From positions 15,500,001-15,564,000 of the forward strand of contig CM082577.2 in NCBI GenBank assembly GCA_040954595.2: a stretch of 64,000 nt of DNA, in the 5' to 3' direction. The DNA comes from Balanoglossus misakiensis. Its lineage: Eukaryota > Hemichordata. Below, piece after piece: positions 59,640 through 64,000 of this stretch. Position 1 is the stretch's first letter; each line of letters starts with the position of its first letter. The translations under genes were made by a program, and so were the position numbers. A model generated the notes under the pieces. The model was given only the letters and a program-made list of their open reading frames with translations, was not told the origin of the DNA and searched no databases.

Positions 59640-60005
59640 ATGGCGGCCAAGCTCAACTGCATATCAGATAATGCCAAGGAGCGTTTGAGAGGCATCCTCG
59701 CCAGAAGGAGTCGCGTTTCCGGTGACTGTGTGCTCTGGACGGGTGCAGCTTGTCGAAACGGCTATGGCTCTATTACGTTCAGAGATGAGAACACTCTAAC
59801 CGCCTATGTCCATCACATTGCACTCCTAATTAACGGAGTGCAATTGGTGGGCAGGCGGTTAGAGTGTTCTCATCTTTGCAACGAAAAGCTATGCATCCGC
59901 CCAGAGCACATTGTCCAGGAAACGCGACTCCTAAACATTTCACGAAAGACGTGCTTTAAATCCCCAAAAGGGGAGTGTCACCACGATCCCAGGTGCCTAA
60001 GGTGA
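59640..60005 (+). CDS. I-PpoI-type His-Cys box (His-Me finger) endonuclease
   Basis: 121 residues from the ATG at 59640 (ATTATGG); upstream in-frame codons reach only a GTG. The spacing of the key residues matches the His-Cys box homing endonuclease I-PpoI as I remember it: candidate first zinc site C30, C80, C85, H90; catalytic His78 and metal-binding Asn99; second zinc site C105, C113, H115, C119. The steps +2, +5, +5, +9, +6, +8, +2, +4 from His78 differ from I-PpoI by one residue only. All catalytic and zinc ligands are present, so the protein could be active. The frame ends at a TGA (60003-60005) that lies within a perfect splice donor, AAG/GTGAGT (exon end 60001). Unspliced, the protein stops just after the last zinc ligand; spliced, it would continue into another exon. 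Codons 48-79 form a long hairpin, described separately. Known homes of this family include mobile introns; here there is no rDNA around it. Confidence 0.82.
   Translation: MAAKLNCISDNAKERLRGILARRSRVSGDCVLWTGAACRNGYGSITFRDENTLTAYVHHIALLINGVQLVGRRLECSHLCNEKLCIRPEHIVQETRLLNISRKTCFKSPKGECHHDPRCLR
59783..59875. repeat. Long hairpin (inverted repeat) inside the endonuclease coding sequence
   Basis: A perfect 23-bp outer stem (59783-59805 with 59853-59875; tip AGATGAGAAC, inner end ACCGCCT) encloses a perfect 10-bp inner stem (59817-59826, ATTGCACTCC, with 59835-59844) around the loop TAATTAAC. The stretch between stems pairs at eight further positions if two G-U pairs are allowed, so the RNA could fold into one hairpin of about 41 pairs with two small bulges. 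The right arm encodes R72-H78, including the catalytic histidine; the left arm encodes residues 48-56, a normally variable part. Confidence 0.93.
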
Positions 60006-60945
60006 GTAATCCTCTTCTCATTTGATATGTATTGTGTGACCCTGCAGTTGAAACGCTTTCATCAATAATTTGCGGCGCGTGGGTAATCTCGGTGTTATTG
60101 ACAATGCAGCCGGCCCAAACATTTTTAAATTAACACTGTTTCTGACTGTATTAACGAAATGTCCAATTTGCAAGTAGCCTATAGACAACCCTTTTGAATG
60201 AGTTTTGTCTCGTTGAGATTTTATACATAAGGAACAATCTAGATTTATTTTAGAAGACACTGTTCTTTTAAAACAGCTAGCATAATACAGCTAAATTTCG
60301 GAATTTCCGGACAATTTTCGGAATTCCTTTTAAATTTGAGAAATTTTTCATCAGATATAAGTGTTACTATTTATTGGACATGTTTTTATCATTGTTTACT
60401 TTTTAAGGTCATTCTCACCCCCCCCCCCCCCAAAAAAAGCCGCTTTAGGCTTCATGTTCAGTAAAAAATCTGGAAAGTTCAGCTGAATTTTACACTGATC
60501 ACACATTTTTGGGAAGGTCTGGCGCAAAATAAAGGATGACAAATGTAAATCTAATGTCACATTTGTAAACCTCTAAGTATTGTACACTCATTCTATTAAG
60601 TATATGCAAATAGTACGGATAATTTTTTCGGAATGTGGAATTCCGAAATTAGTTCGGAACGTGTTAGCAGTGAAGAGATCACCACTGAGGGTTGGAAGGC
60701 CTTGCCAGAAATTAACGCGTAAAGTACGCCCTCACAGGCCATGTAAACAAGGTCAAATAAGGCCGTCTGGCAAACGAATGATTAATTCAACGCGCCATTT
60801 GAGCCGAGCTGAGTTGGTCTGAGTTGCGTATCACACAGACTTAGGCTGAATGTCAGTGGAGTAACCAGTCCGTTTTAGATTTACCAATGATGTGAATTTA
60901 ATTTCTTCACCCAGAAAAACAGAACACAACTTGTCTGCAACATGA
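60002..60945 (+). other. Possible intron and terminal exon of the endonuclease gene
   Basis: From the donor at 60002 a plausible acceptor is the pyrimidine-rich TTTCTTCACCCAG ending at 60914, giving a 913-bp intron. The next exon would add only about nine codons (phase 2 join) before a TGA at 60943-60945. The rest of the stretch has no supported gene: it holds a C15 run (60418-60432) and short AATTTCGGAATTCC-type motifs in both orientations. Frames on either strand here lack convincing starts or domains. Confidence 0.3.
60294..60650. repeat. Scattered inverted TTTCGGAATTCC motifs
   Basis: Two direct copies at 60294-60308 and 60313-60327 and one inverted copy at 60637-60650 (GGAATTCCGAAATT), which shares 12 bases perfectly with the second. 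Possibly remnants of a small foldback element; too short to be sure. Confidence 0.4.
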
Positions 60946-60989
60946 TGCTGGAGGTGACACATGACAGAGAAGTGGATCCGCGTTGTCAA

Positions 60990-61317
60990 CACAGATGCCA
61001 GCATTCAAAAGGGGAGTGCCACCTGCTAAAATCAACTCATCTGCTGTTGGCCCATTTTACCTGTGGCAACTGTTCAGAGGAGACAACGTTTATTCCGTGC
61101 AAGCCAACACGCAATGTTGGGGTCTACCTGTCAACACAGATGCAAGCATTCATGTGAGTGAGTATCAGGACTGACCTTGTATTTGCTGAATAATTCATAA
61201 TGCCTATTTTAGAATTCTTAGAGGCATTTGGAGTTCATTGCCTGGTCAACCAAACTACACCCCTTAACAGCTGAAACAAAATGCGTATTGTGTTCATTCA
61301 TTCATTGCATCAATATA
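60990..61317 (+). repeat. Diverged single-copy relative of the satellite monomer
   Basis: From about 61017 the sequence follows the short monomer through its whole length: CACCTG..AAA, AACTCATCTGCTGT, GTGGCAACTG, GAGGAGA, CACAGATGC-AGCATTCATG, GTGAGTGAGTA, TAGAATTCTTA, GGCATTTGGAG, TTCATTCATTCATTGC and ATCAATATA, with many substitutions and indels. A second partial CACAGATGCCAGCATTCA precedes it at 60990-61007, 145 bp upstream. It lacks the TIR segment and its junction is of type E. Divergence is far greater than between array monomers, so this is either an ancestral seed or an old decayed unit. Confidence 0.85.
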
Positions 61318-61319
61318 TA

Positions 61320-61582
61320 TAGGCAACATGAGTATCAAGTAGCACTATTTGTTTACGATTGTATTCATGAAAACTTCCCACTAACAATTCCACAGTTAAT
61401 ATTGAACACATTTATCCAACAAGGTCAAAAGAAAAAGGGAATCTTCTGGTTCCAAAATACGCCACAAATGTGGGTCAACATACAGTGAAATATTATGGTG
61501 CTCAAATATGCAACATATCAAATCTGTCTCATCAAAGTCATGCTTTAAAAAAGAATTGAAAAGGTATTATTTATCCATTTGA
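61320..61582 (+). pseudogene. Decayed 3' end of a LINE reverse-transcriptase ORF
   Basis: One frame reads HEYQVALFVYDCIHENFPL, fitting the C-terminal region of non-LTR retrotransposon ORF2 proteins (pattern qvalFmYk.h...P). After a stop near 61486 and a frame change come YYGAQIC (usually YrGaxIWN) and then CFKKELKRYYLSI with a stop at 61580-61582, the usual end of such proteins. At least two frame breaks make it a fossil. Clade not assigned. It sits between the diverged monomer and the downstream array. Confidence 0.65.
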
Positions 61583-61625
61583 CTGCTGTATTTTCAGAAG
61601 GAAAACAAACTGAATTTGGTTTTTC

Positions 61626-64000
61626 AAGTACCTTATATTTTCTGTAAAATAGACATTTAATTGGCAAGCCGTCCTGCATCAATTATTAATTGTGTACATG
61701 CACTAAAGCGCCCTCACTGCTGGGTGTGTTGTATGGTCTTTAACCCTGTTTCAAATTAGAGTACTTTCTGCAATTTCAAGACAGATCTTACGTGCCATTG
61801 GAGAGCTCCATTGACTGGTCATTCATACTGTTTTCATTCATTCATTGCGGCATCAATATATTTTATCTATTCTAGCCAAAGAGCTTGGCACCTGTTGAAA
61901 TGAACTCATCTGCTGTGGGCCAGTTTATTGGTGGCAGTTGAGCTGAGGAGAGCACCTTCCTTCCCGGCACGCCACCAAGTAAAGTTCCACGCCGCCCACC
62001 ACAGATGCCAGCATTCATTCATGCGAGTGAGTGTAATTGCAAATTTGCCTATTCTAGATCTGTAATGGAAATGGAGAAAGTACCTTATATTTTCTGTAAA
62101 ATAGACATTTAATTGGCAAGCCGTCCTGCATCAATTATTAATTGTGTACATGCACTAAAGCGCCCTCACTGCTGGGTGTGTTGTATGGTCTTTAACCCTG
62201 TTTCAAATTAGAGTACTTTCTGCAATTTCAAGACAGATCTTACGTGCCATTGGAGAGCTCCATTGACTGGTCATTCATACTGTTTTCATTCATTCATTGC
62301 GGCATCAATATATTTTATCTATTCTAGCCAAAGAGCTTGGCACCTGTTGAAATGAACTCATCTGCTGTGGGCCAGTTTATTGGTGGCAGTTGAGCTGAGG
62401 AGAGCACCTTCCTTCCCGGCACGCCACCAAGTAAAGTTCCACGCCGCCCACCACAGATGCCAGCATTCATTCATGCGAGTGAGTGTAATTGCAAATTTGC
62501 CTATTCTAGATCTGTAATGGAAATGGAGAAAGTACCTTATATTTTCTGTAAAATAGACATTTAATTGGCAAGCCGTCCTGCATCAATTATTAATTGTGTA
62601 CATGCACTAAAGCGCCCTCACTGCTGGGTGTGTTGTATGGTCTTTAACCCTGTTTCAAATTAGAGTACTTTCTGCAATTTCAAGACAGATCTTACGTGCC
62701 ATTGGAGAGCTCCATTGACTGGTCATTCATACTGTTTTCATTCATTCATTGCGGCATCAATATATTTTATCTATTCTAGCCAAAGAGCTTGGCACCTGTT
62801 GAAATGAACTCATCTGCTGTGGGCCAGTTTATTGGTGGCAGTTGAGCTGAGGAGAGCACCTTCCTTCCCGGCACGCCACCAAGTAAAGTTCCACGCCGCC
62901 CACCACAGATGCCAGCATTCATTCATGCGAGTGAGTGTAATTGCAAATTTGCCTATTCTAGATCTGTAATGGAAATGGAGAAAGTACCTTATATTTTCTG
63001 TAAAATAGACATTTAATTGGCAAGCCGTCCTGCATCAATTATTAATTGTGTACATGCACTAAAGCGCCCTCACTGCTGGGTGTGTTGTATGGTCTTTAAC
63101 CCTGTTTCAAATTAGAGTACTTTCTGCAATTTCAAGACAGATCTTACGTGCCATTGGAGAGCTCCATTGACTGGTCATTCATACTGTTTTCATTCATTCA
63201 TTGCGGCATCAATATATTTTATCTATTCTAGCCAAAGAGCTTGGCACCTGTTGAAATGAACTCATCTGCTGTGGGCCAGTTTATTGGTGGCAGTTGAGCT
63301 GAGGAGAGCACCTTCCTTCCCGGCACGCCACCAAGTAAAGTTCCACGCCGCCCACCACAGATGCCAGCATTCATTCATGCGAGTGAGTGTAATTGCAAAT
63401 TTGCCTATTCTAGATTCTTACGTGCCATTGGAGAGCTCCATTGACTGGTCATTCATACTGTTTTCATTCATTCATTGCGGCATCAATATATTTTATCTAT
63501 TCTAGCCAAAGAGCTTGGCACCTGTTGAAATGAACTCATCTGCTGTGGGCCAGTTTATTGGTGGCAGTTGAGCTGAGCAGAGCACCTTCCTTCCCGGCAC
63601 GCCACCAAGTAAAGTTCCACGCCGCCCACCACAGATGCCAGCATTCATTCATGCGAGTGAGTGTAATTGCAAATTTGCCTATTCTAGAATCTTACGTGCC
63701 ATTGGAGAGCTCCATTGACTGGTCATTCATACTGTTTTCATTCATTCATTGCGGCATCAATATATTTTATCTATTCTAGCCAAAGAGCTTGGCACCTGTT
63801 GAAATGAACTCATCTGCTGTGGGCCAGTTTATTGGTGGCAGTTGAGCTGAGGAGAGCACCTTCCTTCCCGGCACGCCACCAAGTAAAGTTCCACGCCGCC
63901 CACCACAGATGCCAGCATTCATTCATGCGAGTGAGTGTAATTGCAAATTTGCCTATTCTAGATCTGTAATGGAAATGGAGAAAGTACCTTATATTTTCTG
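61626..64000 (+). repeat. Satellite array, downstream block
   Basis: Starts inside an L monomer at its base 25 (AAGTACC), then L 62054, L 62506, L 62958, T 63410, A 63684 and L 63958, running off the window. Same orientation as the upstream array. The T monomer carries GAGCAGAG near 63576, a change otherwise seen only in the second T monomer of HOR 3, which is also preceded by four L. So this block corresponds to that part of HOR 3 rather than to the continuation of HOR 8. Confidence 0.95.

Noticed and set aside
60580-60822. 80-codon plus-strand frame
   Set aside because: No ATG-supported start with good context, basic composition only, no domain; lies in the probable intron of the endonuclease gene.

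Overview
The window looks like animal nuclear DNA, most likely from a marine invertebrate. I infer this from short GT-AG introns with strong GTGAGT/GTAAGA donors, a KMT5A-like SET gene, a transposase family common in invertebrate genomes (DUF7869-type), the 3' end of a LINE reverse transcriptase, and a very homogeneous satellite. I cannot name the species.

Layout. (1) 1-53472 is one satellite array of 149 head-to-tail monomers, all in the same orientation. There are two size classes: a short monomer (274 bp; variants of 275 and 265 bp) and a long 452-bp monomer. The long form is the short one carrying a segment of about 178 bp with imperfect terminal inverted repeats, so it looks like an amplified MITE-like insertion. 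The monomers form higher-order repeats (HORs) of 7,243 bp (20 monomers) or 5,170 bp (15 monomers). Two point markers occur in every second HOR only, so there is a third level of order (12,413 bp where a long and a short HOR pair). (2) 53473-61625 is a non-satellite island with four gene-like units. (3) 61626-64000 is satellite again, same orientation but not in phase with the upstream edge.

The island, left to right: a 902-bp tandem duplication that includes a scrap of satellite at its junction and a truncated copy of a transposase half; the N-terminal half of a DUF7869-type transposase-like protein on the minus strand (54762-55718); the C-terminal catalytic-type half of the same family on the plus strand (55766-56899), head to head with 47 bp between the ATGs; a (TTTG)10 microsatellite; a four-exon plus-strand gene (57399-58736) joining a probable winged-helix domain of the D5-primase C-terminal type to a SET methyltransferase domain, behind an octamer + TATA promoter; an I-PpoI-type His-Cys box (His-Me finger) endonuclease gene (59640-60001) whose coding sequence contains a long hairpin covering the catalytic-histidine codon; a strongly diverged single-copy relative of the satellite monomer (about 61017-61317); and a decayed LINE ORF2 3' end (about 61320-61582).

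How it may fit together (inference): a transposase, a DNA-binding histone methyltransferase and a homing-type nuclease within 8 kb, next to a satellite whose relative lies in the same island, suggest a mobile-element or selfish cassette whose flanking DNA was the seed of the array. The sequence does not prove that these genes belong to one element; no terminal repeats or target-site duplication bounding the island were found. The short reading frames inside the satellite monomers start at TTG, recur because the DNA recurs, and are not annotated as genes.
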